Shown: positions 1 to 12,094 of the stretch, in pieces
Position numbering within the stretch: position 1 is the first letter of the stretch
How the letters are laid out: each line of letters starts with the position of its first letter
NCBI RefSeq assembly: GCF_001641265.1
Contig: NW_020167524.1
Coordinates: 496,001 to 560,000 of the forward strand
Length of the DNA: 64,000 bases
From: Pseudogymnoascus destructans
Taxonomy: Eukaryota > Ascomycota > Leotiomycetes > Thelebolales > Thelebolaceae
Direction: 5' to 3'
The notes under the pieces: generated by a model
Told to the model about the DNA's origin: nothing
The model's database searches: none
What the model saw: only the letters and a program-made list of their open reading frames with translations
Translations under genes and position numbers: made by a program

Positions 1-3000
1 CAGGTAGTCCGCATACGTGGCACCGCCAAGATTCCAGTCGCGAATACCCCCTTCCCTCTGTTGAAAGCCGCTAAGTAGTTTGCGCAGCGTCGTATCATCC
101 TGCTCAATGACTGCAGTGGGCGCGACGACCTTGTAGAAAGTGCGGTGCGCTTCGTCGAAGTCACCGGCACGGATGAGACATTCTACCTCGCGCTTGGGAT
201 CCTTGAGGACGGCGCGCATGTAGAGTGCCTTTGCGTCCCAGATCCACGAAGGTGGTATCTTGAACTCGTCGATAAGGGTAGTGAAAGCTGGTCCGTCTTC
301 TGCCCCGATGCGGCCGGCGTGGTGAGCGAGGTGATCTTGGATGCTCTTCGTACGAGCAGCCGGTGACGACAAGTGGAGGAGCACAAATACACCGTCGAGC
401 CAATGACCATCATTGGTAAGCTGAGCTGCGAATGACAAAGTAAGCTCATCAGCCTTTTCGTCGGCCTGTTCACCGTATGAGCACTTGCCAGACGCTGTAA
501 GTGCCTGGCTAAGCTGCCAAGAAAATCGCATGTTTAATGGCGACAACTGAGAGTTTTCAGGGCGGAGAACAGCTTGGAGGTCTGTCTTTCTGTCCGAGTA
601 CAGCTTAAGCAATCCCCAGAGAAGGTCCTCGCGATCTTCTAGGTGTTGATCGTCCCAAAGCGGCGAGATGTTTTGCTCCACATACCACGCGAAAGGCTTG
701 GATGACTCCTTGTCTTGCTGAAGATCTTCATTGAACTTCAACACGGCATGCTCAAGCTCCTCCGTGCTCGAGATGGCATACCAAAGTCTGAGGCCAAATG
801 CTTGTCTCCAGTCTAACCCAAATCGCTTAGACATGATGAAAGAGTCAATGCGGTCTTCGATAGGCGCTCCTTTGATGCCATCACAAACACAAACGTTGCC
901 AGCCAGGATTTCGTAAATAGCTCTGAGAGGTTGGTTGATCTCCGAGAGCACTCTAGCTTTGTTCCACTCGTTCAGCTGCTCCCGGATGTTCTTGCGCACA
1001 GACTCATTGCCATCAAGTAAAGCTACCAGGGTAGCGAGATGGTAGTCTTTGCCAGTTAAGAGCTGGGTGCAAGCGTCGGGAATTCGATGCCCGCTGAGAG
1101 CAGCAATGGCCTTTTCTTCAGACGATTTTGCCATTGTGATCTGTCTTGTGGAGGCCTGTTCAACAACCTTTTCCCAGAATGCAGAAAGGTTGTCCTTGCG
1201 CAAGAACTTGAATGCTGCTGGGAATCCCTTCAAATCGTCAGGGATCTCGATCTCGTCAAATAGAATGCTTGCAAGCTCCCAGACGAGGTTCTCGTGAATA
1301 GCTGCTGGGTGGCGCGAGTCTCGGTCGCGAACGAAATCACTGAATTTAAATGGCAGAGAGAGTCTGGCTTGTGGGATGCCTCCGGCTTGATCCACTTGAG
1401 CCAATTTCTTTTGGATTGAGAGAGAGTTCGGTGTCGACTCGTCTGAAAACTTGGCGAATCGAATATCCTTATCTTCACTGGTAAGAACAGTTGTTTGGGA
1501 AAGAAGGCCATGCATCTCAATGGCCTTGGTGGCTTGGTCATCGGCTGCGGATGCTGCATAAACAAGGGTTCCTGTGGGACCCCAGCTCGGCTTGACTGAA
1601 TTGTGAAATTGTTGGTCGATCTCATCCATATCCTCCTCATTCAGATTGCTGGACTTGGACTTCTTCTTGTATGGCCACTCAAACCCAGTTCCTCGCGCTG
1701 ATATCTGTGCTACCTTCGCTGTCTTTGCTGGCTTTGCCGGACTTTTTGGTTCACCAAACAGTGAATGCATGAGGTCGATGCTAGTTGCGAAGCCACGGCC
1801 ATCAGATACCACACGGCTCTTGACCTTGGAAACAAGTGTTTTTTGAGGGGAGCCAAAGAGAAGAGCATCCGTTTCCATGTCTCGAATCTGCTTCAAATGT
1901 TCCCGGTCCTGCTTCTGAGGGCTAATGGTCTGCTCTAGCATGTCCATCCAGTTGTCGTCGTTCAACTCCAATTTGCGCTCGAGTGGTGACCCAGCAGCAC
2001 GCGACTCACGTAGTCGTGCTCGCATAAGGCCTCCTGGAGCTTCACCTACTTCCTTCTCAAAACTCTCCTGTGCGTAGTCACTCTCATGCTCCGCGGTAGC
2101 GTCAGGATGAGGGTAAGAGCCCGCCATCTCATTACTCGCAATCCTGACCAATTCATTGTCTTGGTAACTCTCGTCGTGGCCCATAGGCTCCCCGACGTCG
2201 TCGCTTGACAATGAACCCAGGGAGCGCTCATCTAAAAAAGACTGGTTGTCCTGAATATAGTGATCGTCCTCCATCTCATCATCTTCAACAGCTTCCGATG
2301 CATCGAATGCGCCTGGGAAAACTTTGCGCTTCTTGAAGTCGAAGGTATCCTCGGGGTCAGACTCCGTAATTACGCTCTCATCGAATGTCGATTCAAAAGA
2401 CTGATCGTGCTGAATGGCCCTTGGCGTTCTGGTTTGTGGGGTTGGTGTGTTTGGTGCAGCGCTGAGTGTGCTCTGGCCAAAGTCGTCTTGAGTCTCATCG
2501 CCAACCTCAGAATCGTCATCATAATCCAGACCATATGTCGTAAAGTGAGGAACTTTGAATGTCCATACACCAATAGATTTATCGTAACTCAAGAACTCAG
2601 TATCCGGAACTCTCGTGAGGCGCTTCAAATGTCTGTCCATTTGGGCCTTAATATGCTCAGGCGACAGTTTGCGCTTGTCAAGCCTTGGCCAAGAATTCTC
2701 CATCTGGATGATCGAGGGAACATTCATGCCCTGACCCATCGGCGGCTTGTTGGGGTACCCTGGAGGGTAAACAGTAGCGGCGCGAATTTGGAGGTCAACG
2801 ATCGTGCCAAAAATCTTGTCGAGATCAACGTTTGACAAGTCAACAGGAGCATCGAAGTTCACAGTGGCGACTCCGCGTCGACCAACTTTGAAGTTGCTGA
2901 TCCTTTGGCGCTGAGTTCGATTCATGGCCTCGATTTCTGGTCTCGATGGCTTCATCCAATACTCTCCTGGTACCTGATCAGGCTGGATTGCCAGGGGAAA

Positions 3001-5986
3001 GGGCTTCTCGCCGGCAGATGGACTACCCTCCTCGGGGACGATAGCCAACTCCTGTCCTTTAACCTGCTCCATTTCTGGCTCGTTGGAGGTTCCATTTGTC
3101 CTGGGGCCAGCGCCGTTCGTGCTGCGAGTGGAGCGTAGGAATCCCATCTCCTCAGCAGACGGGGTTGGTCCGACATTGGTATGAACCTGCTTCAGCGGGC
3201 TTGATGTGCTGGATGCGGGGCGACTGTTGTTTCCGTTGCCATTGGACGACTCAAAGCTTACTCGCTTCTTGAGGATTCCATTCTGCTGCTCCTTGGGCTC
3301 TTTGCTTGGGGGGCTGAAAAAGTCCGCACGAATGCTTCTATCGATAACCAGTCTCTTCATGCTGCCAGTGCTGTTGAATCTAGCACTCGGACTAGCGGAG
3401 AAAGCTCCTGGGGTTAGAATGCTGTCTTGGTTGAACGACGTGTTGTAGGAGTTCCTGAGGCTGCTTGTCGACATACTCTTCGAGAGCTTGTTCTGGCTAA
3501 GGCTGGCCCCAAGCAATGAGTTCCCGAAGCCTCCAGGTGTACTAGTTACGCTAGAAGCGCTGTTGGGAGTTCCATACGTGCTATATGTGAAGCCGAAGCC
3601 ACCACGCCTTTGGGGCGTGCTAAGACGTGATCCCGAAGAAGGGCTGAGCTTGTATAGAGGGATAATGCCAGCCTTCTTCTGCTTCGACAGACTCGAGAGA
3701 GGCGTTGCGAGCGGGCCTGGGTTGGTGAGGTCTGGCGTGGCGAGATTTGAGAACATTGAACCTGCGCCAAACGCTGCAGGGTCATTGATACTGGTAGTAA
3801 GCTGTCCCTGTTGTTGCTGCTGCTGCTGCTGGCCCTGCTGCGAGCCGCCGAATAACGAGCTACCTCCGAAAAGAGAACCGCCTTGCTGAGCTTGCTGTGG
3901 CTGCTGCTGTGGCTGCTGGCCAACATTGCCGAACAATGAGCTCCCAGTACTTTGCTGGGTGTTGCCGAAAAGACCACCTCCGGTTTGAGCAGGCTGGGTG
4001 GCGCCGAATAATGGCTTCGCTTGCTGGCCACCTCCGAAAAGGCTGCTCCCCGTATTCTGAGCTTGCTGGGGTTGCTGTTGACCGAATCCACTGAAGAGGC
4101 CACCACCACCAGTGCCGGCTGCGGGTGCCGCAGCAGGTTGGCCAAACAGACTGCCGGTGGCGGGTGCGGCTGGCTTTGCGCCGAAGAGGCCACCGGTACT
4201 TGCAGCGGCTGGTGCTGCGCCGAATCCTGTACCGGCTTGCTGAGCTGGTTGTCCAAACAAAGAACTGCCCGTGGCCGCTGGCTGGGCCCCGAAGAGGCCT
4301 GTGCCTGTGACTGCGGGTTTGGGTGCACCACCAAAGAGAGAGGTAGGAGCTGCCGCTTGTTGCTGAGTGCCTCCGAAGCCACCAAACAGGTTCGATGCCG
4401 CGGCTGGCTGGGCAGGAGTCGCACCAAATGGATTCGCTGGTGCAGGGGTTTGTGTCTGGCCAAAGGGGTTGGATGCGGGAGTCGCTCCAAACCCAGTCGT
4501 TGATGCACCACCAAATGGCGTCGTAGATGCGGCAGGAGCCCCAAACAATGGCTTGTTGGGTGTGCTGCCAAAGAGCGAAGGCGCAGACGTCGTTGCCGGT
4601 TGCGCCCCAAATCCTGTATTCGTAGCTGTATTCGTAGCTCCGAATCCTGTAGAGGGCGTGGAGCCAAACCCAGACTGGGTAGCCCCAAAAAGCCCACCGG
4701 TGGCAGGTTTCTGCTGTTGCCCGAATAGGCCTCCTCCTGCAGTGGTACTAGCACCAAATCCTGTGCTTGGCGTGGTTGTTTGACCAAATGGGTTCGATGC
4801 CGTGTTAGTTTGCCCGAATAGACCACCTCCGGTGTTGGTGGTGCCGCCAGCACCAAAGCCCGAAGCTGGCTGCTGAGTACCACCGAAGCCGCCAAAACCA
4901 GTGGACGTGCCAAAAGCACCAGCCTGCCCACCGGAGTTGGCGTGTTTGCGGCCTTGCGCGTAATCAGCCAGCCTCAACTCTTCTTGGGAGAACTTGACGT
5001 ATGGTTGCTGGAAGCATATATTTTCAAACCTTCCTTGTTGGTTTCCGGAGACGTTGGGCTCCTTCTCAACAGTGGGTTGAAAGGGGACAGAAGCTGTTCC
5101 CTGGCACTCTTGGCTCGCACCGCCCAGAGTGCTGGTAGCGGCTCCAAATCCTCCACCGGTATTTCCTCCACCAAATGCACCGCCAGTGCCGGTATTGGCG
5201 CCAAAGGGGCTGGCTGCTGGTGTCGCCCCAAACCCGGTCGTTGGGGGCTTTGGGGCACCAAAAAGACCACCGCCACCGAATCCAGTATTTGTGTTGCTAG
5301 TAGTGCTGGCACCAAATCCACCAAACCCCGTGTTTGCTGCCGGAGTCGTCGTGGATGCGCCGAAAAGACTGTTCCCTGTGGTTCCTGTCGATCCAAAGGG
5401 TTTGTTGGCGGTAGAACCAAAGCCGGTGTTCTGTGTAGCGCCGAATCCTATTTGAGTTGTTAGTCGTCTGCGCGGTATAGGTCCCATAGGTTTATGCGAA
5501 GTCGGCAATTGAGAGAGCGTCGATATTAGGTCCTGCGCATCTGCCATATCGCCGGCGTGGGCCGATAGTTATAGAGCGGCCGAAGTTTGTCGCAGCGAGG
5601 GCGCGGCTCCATATCGACGGGGCAGGCACCTCCCTCGATGCCCAAAACAAATGGTGCATTCTCGACGTACCTCCAGAACCGCCAAATCCACCCGTGTTGC
5701 CACCAAAGGCGCTCGTCCCGGTATTGTTCTGCGCGCTTCCAAAGCCAGTTCCGGTCGAGGAAGCACCGAATCCTGTAGGTACGAGAAGGTTCGAGTGAGC
5801 CCCAGCTTCGCCAGTGTGCCCCGTTGCAGGCAGTCGAGCTCCGTCGCGTCCGGGATGTAAAGAAAATGAGGATTGCATACCTGTATTTGTATTTGTAGAT
5901 TGGCCAAAGCCGCCGAAGCCCGTGTTCTGTTGCTGCTGGGCATTGTTTTGCTGGCCGAAGCCACCGAATCCACCGAAGCCCGACAT
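1..5986 (-). CDS. NUP98/NUP96: NUP98-NUP96 nucleoporin precursor (NUP145/Nup189 type), 3' end beyond window
   Basis: Nuclear pore scaffold precursor that cleaves itself into an FG nucleoporin (Nup98-like) and a Y-complex scaffold (Nup96-like). Exons: 5881-5986, 5671-5772, 1-5447, with GT-AG introns 5773-5880 and 5448-5670. The joined frame stays open for 1,885 codons to the left edge. It starts MSGFGGFGG and carries dozens of GLFG/FG repeats up to about residue 690. A GLEBS Gle2/Rae1-binding motif (SQEELRLADYAQGRK) lies near residues 205-240. The autoproteolytic domain spans about 890-1050 and ends in VPHFTTYGLDYDD, with cleavage expected after HF at about 1037. The Nup96 alpha-helical region follows. 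The start at 5986 is preferred over an in-frame ATG at 6001 because MSGFG is the family-type N terminus. Oddity: Thr replaces the usual Ser right after HF. The C terminus lies outside the window. Confidence 0.95.
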
Positions 5987-7018
5987 TGTCACTGCTGTCA
6001 ATGGGTTGATGAGCTTTCAGACAGAGCTGGAAGGTTGCAGGAGTCGTTGAAGTTGCCTCCTAGAATTGCGACACGCCGTCCGCCTCAAAGTTTTGGTTGT
6101 CGTGCTCAAAAATGTGATCGCGGCAAGCATAACAGGCTGGTATTAAAGTAGCTGAAGACGACCTGTCTCAGCTGTCTCGACGATGGATGAATCAGCGAAT
6201 TCGTCAAGCGTGAACAGCAATCGAGATGATATAACGTGCCTCGTCTTTTTTGTCGGTCGTGGTCAAGGTTACCTCTCGCTTATACAACACATCAAGCGCT
6301 CATGGTAGGAGGCAACAACACGTGACTTATACAAGCACTAGTGTCTCCCAAATGTCGAAATAAGCATTGGACATGATAACTGGTGTTTACAGCAGAGTGA
6401 TTAAAATCAAAATCAAGGCAATCAATCGCTCAGAACTGTAATCAACAAGGCAGTTACTTATAAATAGACTTAAATGCTTTAAATTCTATTTGCTTAAATT
6501 GTGGTATGAGTCTTCAGGTAAGGCAGTCGTGTAGCCCCTTTTTCCAGGCTGCACGTGGTAACTTACAGTACTGTACAGTAATTCACGCCTTTGTCAGCAA
6601 TACAACTGATAAGTTAAGGCATACTGGCCGTATAGCGTGTTTTTATCTGTTTCGTAGTAATCGAATGGGATAACTATACAGATGAGGATGGCGACTCCAA
6701 TCGGAGTCATAATGACCAACTCCAATGCCACTTATCACCACAATTTGCCAGTCATAGAAATCTAACCCCTATGGACCGCTTCTGGTCAACGTGAATTATA
6801 TTGGCGCCTGAGGCCTAAACTTAAACTCTTTGTGGGCTGAATGGCGCGGCGCGTCGGAGCCAAAGCTCCAAGCGCGTTCCTTGCCATATCCCCGTAATTC
6901 CTCAGTCGAGTACCATTAAAGACATATAAAAATTCAGCCACTGCACATTCCAGCACAACGTCAGACCCTCCCCGTGCCGTCTGCGACCACATACACACCC
7001 TCTCAACGCGCCGACGCC
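5987..7018. other. Divergent promoter region between NUP98-NUP96 and CDC31
   Basis: About 1.03 kb separates two divergently transcribed genes. It holds both 5' leaders and an AT-rich stretch around 6400-6620. I see no coding region, RNA gene or repeat in it. In-frame ATGs upstream of the chosen starts exist for both neighbours (6001 and 6974). Confidence 0.6.
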
Positions 7019-7796
7019 ATGGCATCCTCCCAGCACCCCTCCTTCCCCATCCGCCCATATCCCTCCTCCATCTCCGGTCCCTCCCAACAACCCCCCCAGT
7101 CCTCCACCCGCGGAAAGCCCCTCAGCTTCAGTCAATCACACGCCCCCGCCGCCCGCGAGGCAGCGCGCATCGAGCGCGACCGCCTCGATCGCGAGCGCCA
7201 GCAAGTTGCGCAAAAATCGTCCCATGCGCAATCGCAAGCGCCGAGCGCACTGTCGCAGTTAGCGGACGAGCAGCGCGACGAGGTGAATGAGGCTGTGAGT
7301 ATGCGCTTTCATTTTGGCAGGTACATGGCTGATTATGGGATAGTTCGCGCTGTTTGACTTGGATAAGGATGGCCTCATCGACTACCACGAGTTCAAGGTT
7401 GCGCTCAAGGCGCTCGGTTTCGACCTGCCCAAACCGGAATTACTGGACCTGCTCACCTCCCATGGAATAGCTCCGCCATCATACCAGGTGCCTCCAGGAT
7501 CGTCGGGGCAGCATGTGGTTCCGGCGTCTAGGTTGCATCTTACGCTCAATTCGTTTCAGCAAATCGCCTCTGAGCTGATCCTGGCTCGGGACCCGCGCGA
7601 CGAGATCCTACGGGCGTTTGACCTCTTTGATACGGAAGGGAAGGGCATGATATCTTTGGACGATTTACGGAGGGTAGCGCGGGAATTAGGGGAGGGCTTG
7701 GAAGAGGAGGAATTGTCGGCGATGATTGAGGAGTTTGATCTTGAGGGGAAGGGAGGGGTGGGGAGAGATGAGTTTATTGGAATTTGCATGAACTGA
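7019..7796 (+). CDS. CDC31: Centrin / Cdc31-like EF-hand protein
   Basis: Calcium-binding EF-hand protein of the centrin family, acting at the spindle pole body and in the TREX-2/nuclear pore complex. Exons 7019-7294 and 7344-7796, with a 49-bp GT-AG intron, give 242 aa. The first 90 residues are a Ser/Pro/Gln-rich, then Arg/Glu-rich extension. EF-hand 1 (DLDKDGLIDYHE) follows the splice junction directly and has good ligand positions. EF-hand 2 is degenerate and interrupted by a roughly 20-residue loop rich in Pro/Gly. EF-hands 3 (DTEGKGMISLDD) and 4 (DLEGKGGVGRDE) are recognisable but lack the position-12 Glu in hand 3. The length exceeds the usual 160-200 aa because of the N-terminal extension. 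An in-frame upstream ATG at 6974 would add 15 residues. Calmodulin is the main alternative, but FALFD and GFDLPK favour centrin. Confidence 0.87.
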
Positions 7797-8097
7797 TATG
7801 GTATTGGAATGGGATAAAAGGCACGGGGTCCACGGATTGTGGACTTGCGGATGGTGTTTGGATGGTGTTTGTCACATGGCTGTGGTTGGGCTGTGCCGTT
7901 TTTGATATGGGATATGACAGCGCGGAGTATAATGGCGCAGGATTATATGTATGTATGCCTTGTATCAATGATTACAGAAGTGGTTCTGATGAACTCAGAT
8001 CTTCGGAGTGGCCTCAAGAGCTTGTTTTCTGGATCTGAATCTTAGGTATGTATGATAGCCACCAGCGTATATATCACCAAAAATATATGCAAAAAGA

Positions 8098-8321
8098 TGG
8101 GTGCACCGGATTCGAACCGATGACCTCCTGAATTTTCCTGGTTTACTTTGAGAACTATTGTCTAAAGCCATACAAGGTTAAACAAGACGCTATGCGAGTA
8201 GAACGTGCGTGGTCAGAGATTTTTATTCTTGACTAACCCCCAGTTGAACCACCTCTCGAATTGAATGAATCCAATCAAGTAGGAGCAGAAATCAAGAGCA
8301 CTACCACTGCGCCAGCACCCT
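8098..8321 (-). tRNA. Probable tRNA-Arg(UCU) with a 153-bp intron
   Basis: The minus strand folds as a split tRNA. Acceptor 5' half 8321-8315 pairs with 8104-8098 (six good pairs plus a terminal A-A mismatch). The D arm is GCGC/GTGC with a perfect A box (TGGCGCAGTGG). The anticodon stem is CTTGA (8296-8292) with TCAGG (8131-8127). The loop reads TTTCTG then the intron, giving anticodon TCT at 8289-8287. The T arm ATCGG-TTCGAAT-CCGGT contains a perfect B box. A run of five T follows within a few bases downstream, as a Pol III stop. The intervening sequence 8133-8285 sits at the canonical 37/38 position. Oddities: intron length, G at position 37, and the first acceptor pair. A decayed or interrupted tRNA copy is possible. 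Confidence 0.6.
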
Positions 8322-9270
8322 GTTTTTGTTGGATGTGTTTGGTTTAACTGCCTTTTAAGTGTATTGCGTTTGTCAGATAGCAAACAGTGAGAACCAGTAA
8401 GAACAATGAGACAGTGAGCAGAGTGAGAACGGAAACAGCAGGATGCTTAGCAACAGATAAAGGCGGTGTTATTCGTTTAATCTAGTAATATTAGAAAGCA
8501 TATTGTCAGTTATCTACCTATGAAACTATTCATTGATGATATATATTATTCATATAAACCAAAAGTCTTAAGGATAGTCCGAAATAAGACATTCGGGGCT
8601 CAGACATTCATGATCCCCGCAAGAGCTTATATCAACTACAAATAATAAAACATACCCTAATTTTACATAGAAATCACATTTAGAGATCAATTCATAATCT
8701 TCAATCTCAATATAAATTACGTTCCCAGCAAGTGAATGAAAACAGCCATTGAATCACGTGCTAGGAGGCTCAATTGGGACTTGCGCTTGCCACATACTGC
8801 ACTAGCGCGATTACGTCCTCCTGTGCACGATCAAGTACAGCGTCATCTTGCACCGCCTGACAGATTGAGTGGCCAACCAACATTTTCCTACACCGCAAAA
8901 CCCCGAACCTTTTCCCTCGTTATAACCAAACTTTCCCTGGAGCTTTCCTTGTGCGGATCCTAAATAGCGTCATATTATTGTTTCCATCAACTGAACCAAC
9001 CGGATAAAACCGTTCGATTGATACTCGGTCTGGCAAAGACCCTGCACCACGTTACCTCCGTCGGCGGCGCAATTAGATCTGCCAAGGTCCCCCGCTCCAG
9101 CCACCCTCACTCACAACGACATTATCGCCGCCGAGTCCTATCACTACCCCCCCGAATAAGCGCCATCGCTGCTACTAGATTGGGCCTGCTAGCCTGCGGA
9201 CGAGTGCGATAATACCGAGTTCCTCCTCCTATACCATCTCACTGGTTGCACGACCACACCCGCCGCAACC
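8322..9270. other. Intergenic region upstream of epsin
   Basis: About 950 bp, AT-rich from 8460 to 8720 and more balanced near the epsin start. It probably contains the promoter and a CT-rich 5' leader of the epsin gene. No open frame with recognisable homology and no repeat seen elsewhere in the window. Confidence 0.5.
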
Positions 9271-11080
9271 ATGTCGAAGGTTATGCGAAGCGTGAAGAAT
9301 GTCACCAAGGGCTACTCATCAGTGCAGGTGAAGGTTCGCAATGGTGAGATATACTCGTTGCGCACGGTTAAACCGGCCAGCAAGTGGACTGACCGATTGA
9401 AATAGCCACGAGCAACGATCCATGGGGCCCGACTGGGACGGAGATGCAGGAAATCTCCCAGATGACATACAACTCGTATGGTCCCCCCGATTCGAGCAAA
9501 TGCGGCGTCGCAAATAACAGCTGCTGATATGACGCAGGTCAACCGAGTTCTACGAGATAATGTACATGATAGATAAGCGTCTCAACGACAAGGGGAAGAA
9601 CTGGCGCCACGTCCTCAAGGCCTTGAAGGTCCTGGATTACTGTCTGCACGAGGGCTCCGAGATGGTCGTGACATGGGCACGCAAGAACGTCTTCATCATC
9701 AAGACCCTCCGCGAGTTCCAGCACATCGACGACGACGGCCGCGACGTCGGGCAGAATGGTACGTTTGCACTTGCCCGAGCAAACCCCCAAGCTAACCAGT
9801 CAACAGTCCGCGTATCCGCAAAAGAACTCACCTCCCTGATCCTCGACGAAGAGCGTCTCCGCGCCGAGCGCAGCGATCGCAAATCCTGGAAGTCCCGCGT
9901 AACCGGCATCGAAGAGTACGCCTCCTCCGAGACCTCCCCGCCCCCCCGCCACGAGCGCACCCACCGCGCCCAGCGCGCCGATGAAGAAGACGCCGAGTAC
10001 AAGCTCGCCATCGAAGCATCCAAGCACCAAGAGGAAGAGGACCGCAAGAAGCGCCAAAGCCGGCAGGGCGAGCCCGACGACGACGACCTCGCCAAAGCCA
10101 TCAAGCTCAGCAAAGAGGAAGAGGACCTGCGGCTCAAGGAACTCGAGGACGCGAACGCGCAGAGCCTATTCGACGACGACCCCGTGCAGATGCAGGGTAA
10201 CCAGCCGCAATTCACCGGCTATAACCAAGGCTACCAGCAGCAAGGCGCCGTCGACTGGTCTGGCAACCCCATCGACATGTCCCAGGGCCAACAGCCCAAC
10301 TACCTCAACGCCTACGCCACCGGCTACCCGCAAGCCCAGCAGCAGCAGACGGGCTACCAAACGGGCTACCCGAACGGCTTCCCCAGCTTCGATCAATACG
10401 TGCAGCAGCAGACCGCGCAGACGTCTCCCTTCCCGTCGTCCCAGAACTACAACCCCTACGCCCAGCAACCCCAGCAGCAGCAACCTGAACCCATCGTCCC
10501 AGCAAACACCAACAACCCCTGGGCCACAAGCGCCCAAACCGCAGTCCAAGCCCAAGCCCCCGCCCCAACAGGCTCAAACAACCCCTTCGCGACCTCTCGC
10601 CCCGCACCAGCGCAGACATCCTCCCAACCCACCCTCTCAACCTTACAAGAGCAAAAAACACTCTCCTCCTTCAACCAACCGCAATTCTCCCAACCCTCCT
10701 CCTTTACCCCCTCCCCGGCCCAACAACAGCGCCAACAACAGCAACGACAACAACAACAGAAACCCCAATCCCCCTACGAAGCCCGCCTCGCCTCCCTCCT
10801 CGAAAGCGGCGACGGCATGGACACCTTCGGGAACACGGGTAACCTCCGCATCCCCGCTCAGCACACCGCGCCCGGCACGTTTGTCAACTCTGCGGGTGCT
10901 GGGTTGCCGGGCTTGAATTCCCAGCAGACGGGGGTGAATCCGTTTGTGCAGGGGCAGTTTACGGGAATGCCGCAGGCGCAGTATGGAGGACAGCAGGGGA
11001 TGCAGCATGCGCAGACGGGGGGGGGGAATCCGTTTGGAAGGCAGCAGGGGGGGCAGGGGGGGAATTTGATTGATTTTTAA
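9271..11080 (+). CDS. Epsin (ENTH-domain endocytic adaptor, Ent1/Ent2 type)
   Basis: Endocytic adaptor that binds PtdIns(4,5)P2, ubiquitinated cargo, EH-domain proteins and clathrin. Exons: 9271-9343, 9406-9475, 9538-9758 and 9807-11080, all introns GT-AG, giving 545 aa. The ENTH domain covers residues 1 to about 140 (MSKVMRSVKN start; TYNSSTEFYEIM; LKALKVLDYCLHEGSE). Two ubiquitin-interacting motifs lie near 180-200 and 210-225 (AIEASKHQEEE; AKAIKLSKEEE). The tail is Gln/Pro-rich with NPF motifs near 377, 497 and 528. It ends with the clathrin-box-like LIDF. Intron 3 is 48 bp and has no stop, so its retention would add 16 residues in frame. I treat it as an intron because the GTACGT donor, the CTAACC branch region and the conserved N-V-R-V join fit. 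Another long open frame at 9981-10916 is an out-of-frame shadow. Confidence 0.95.
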
Positions 11081-11565
11081 GTTTGATGGGGAGTGGGGGA
11101 AGGGGGAAAGGGAGGGAGGGGGGAGGTGGGTTTTTTTTGTCTTGCGAGCGGATGAAAATTCGAGTGGGGAAGTTGCGTTGTGTTTAGACTGGATGGAGAT
11201 TGCTTCGTACGATGGATGGAGGATAATGTAGTGGGGATGGTGGGTGGGTAGTGGTAGATTATGGAAAGGTGAATTGAAATCGAGATGAGAATTTAAGCAA
11301 GTTGTGTCTGTGCTGAGTTTGTCTATCTTGCCCCCTTCCTGTCTCCCTCCGTTGTCTTAGGGGGGTGGTTTTGAGCCTATCCCTCCCCGCTACTTATTCT
11401 CACATCACTGCTTATTCCACATCTCCTCCACATCACATCACCACTTAATCCACAATCCTCCACATCACCCCATCATCCCATCCCATCCCTCAAACCCAGC
11501 AGCCCAGCAGTCACGCCCCAAAAGATACGAAGTTGCAGGCCTATAAACCCATCATATTACATATA
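11081..11565. other. Epsin 3' flank, G-rich then C-rich
   Basis: The stretch begins with a strongly G-rich strand (11085-11130) and later turns CT/CA-rich with CACATCAC-type short repeats (11400-11500). No gene is visible. It ends at the TATA that precedes the broken Ginger-like copy. Confidence 0.5.
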
Positions 11566-12094
11566 TGTTACGGCCCAACCACGAATAGTATAATATAATA
11601 GTAAATATTGAATTGCTCTATACTACGTTTCCAATAGTGTCTGCTCTTGCCCGCTTCCTCCGCTTTGGCCTCTTAATTAAAGCTAATTTTGTACGGGTAG
11701 CTAGGCCTGATAAGTTACCACAGTCATGACCATCATTATGGCAGTGTACGCTACACTCCTTAATTTCCTTATAACAACGGCACCTCTTTGTACTACACTG
11801 TCCTTTACATTGACATGAGATTCCTACCCGTGCGCTTGTAGAAGCCTCTCTAGCAGCAAGCCCTAGCGTTACTTACTTTGTAGAAGTAGGAATTAAGATA
11901 TCAGACCAGAGAGTTTGCTCTACAACTCCAAGTGATTTTGTAGGTATAAGGCATTGTATAATACCAGAGAGTGTAAGAACCTGATATTAGTGTAGGTAAG
12001 GCTCTTCTAGAATGCGTGTAAAGAGCCTCTTATTAGAGGTTCTATCCTCTTAAGGAACCTTAATAGAGACTATAGCTCTAATATCAAAGTATTA
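11566..12094 (-). mobile_element. Truncated Ginger-like transposon remnant (second copy)
   Basis: The left terminus TGTTACGGCCCAACCACGAA at 11566 resembles the terminus of the element at 32085 and is also preceded by TATA. The minus strand then aligns with the 3' part of that element. It includes the cysteine-rich motif CQCKGQCSTKRCRCYKE, which ends in CSVHCH. It carries in-frame stops, for example after STK near 11878. Similarity ends at 12093 where pogo copy A begins. The remainder of the element is not found after 13934, so the rest was deleted or rearranged. Confidence 0.7.

Noticed and set aside
3546..4931. A 461-codon open frame on the minus strand within NUP98
   Set aside because: It is the wrong phase of the FG-repeat region. 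The true frame continues from the spliced start with GLFG repeats, the GLEBS motif and the autoproteolytic domain.
9981..10916. A 311-codon plus-strand open frame inside epsin
   Set aside because: Out-of-phase reading of the Gln/Pro-rich tail. The epsin frame has UIM, NPF and clathrin-box motifs.
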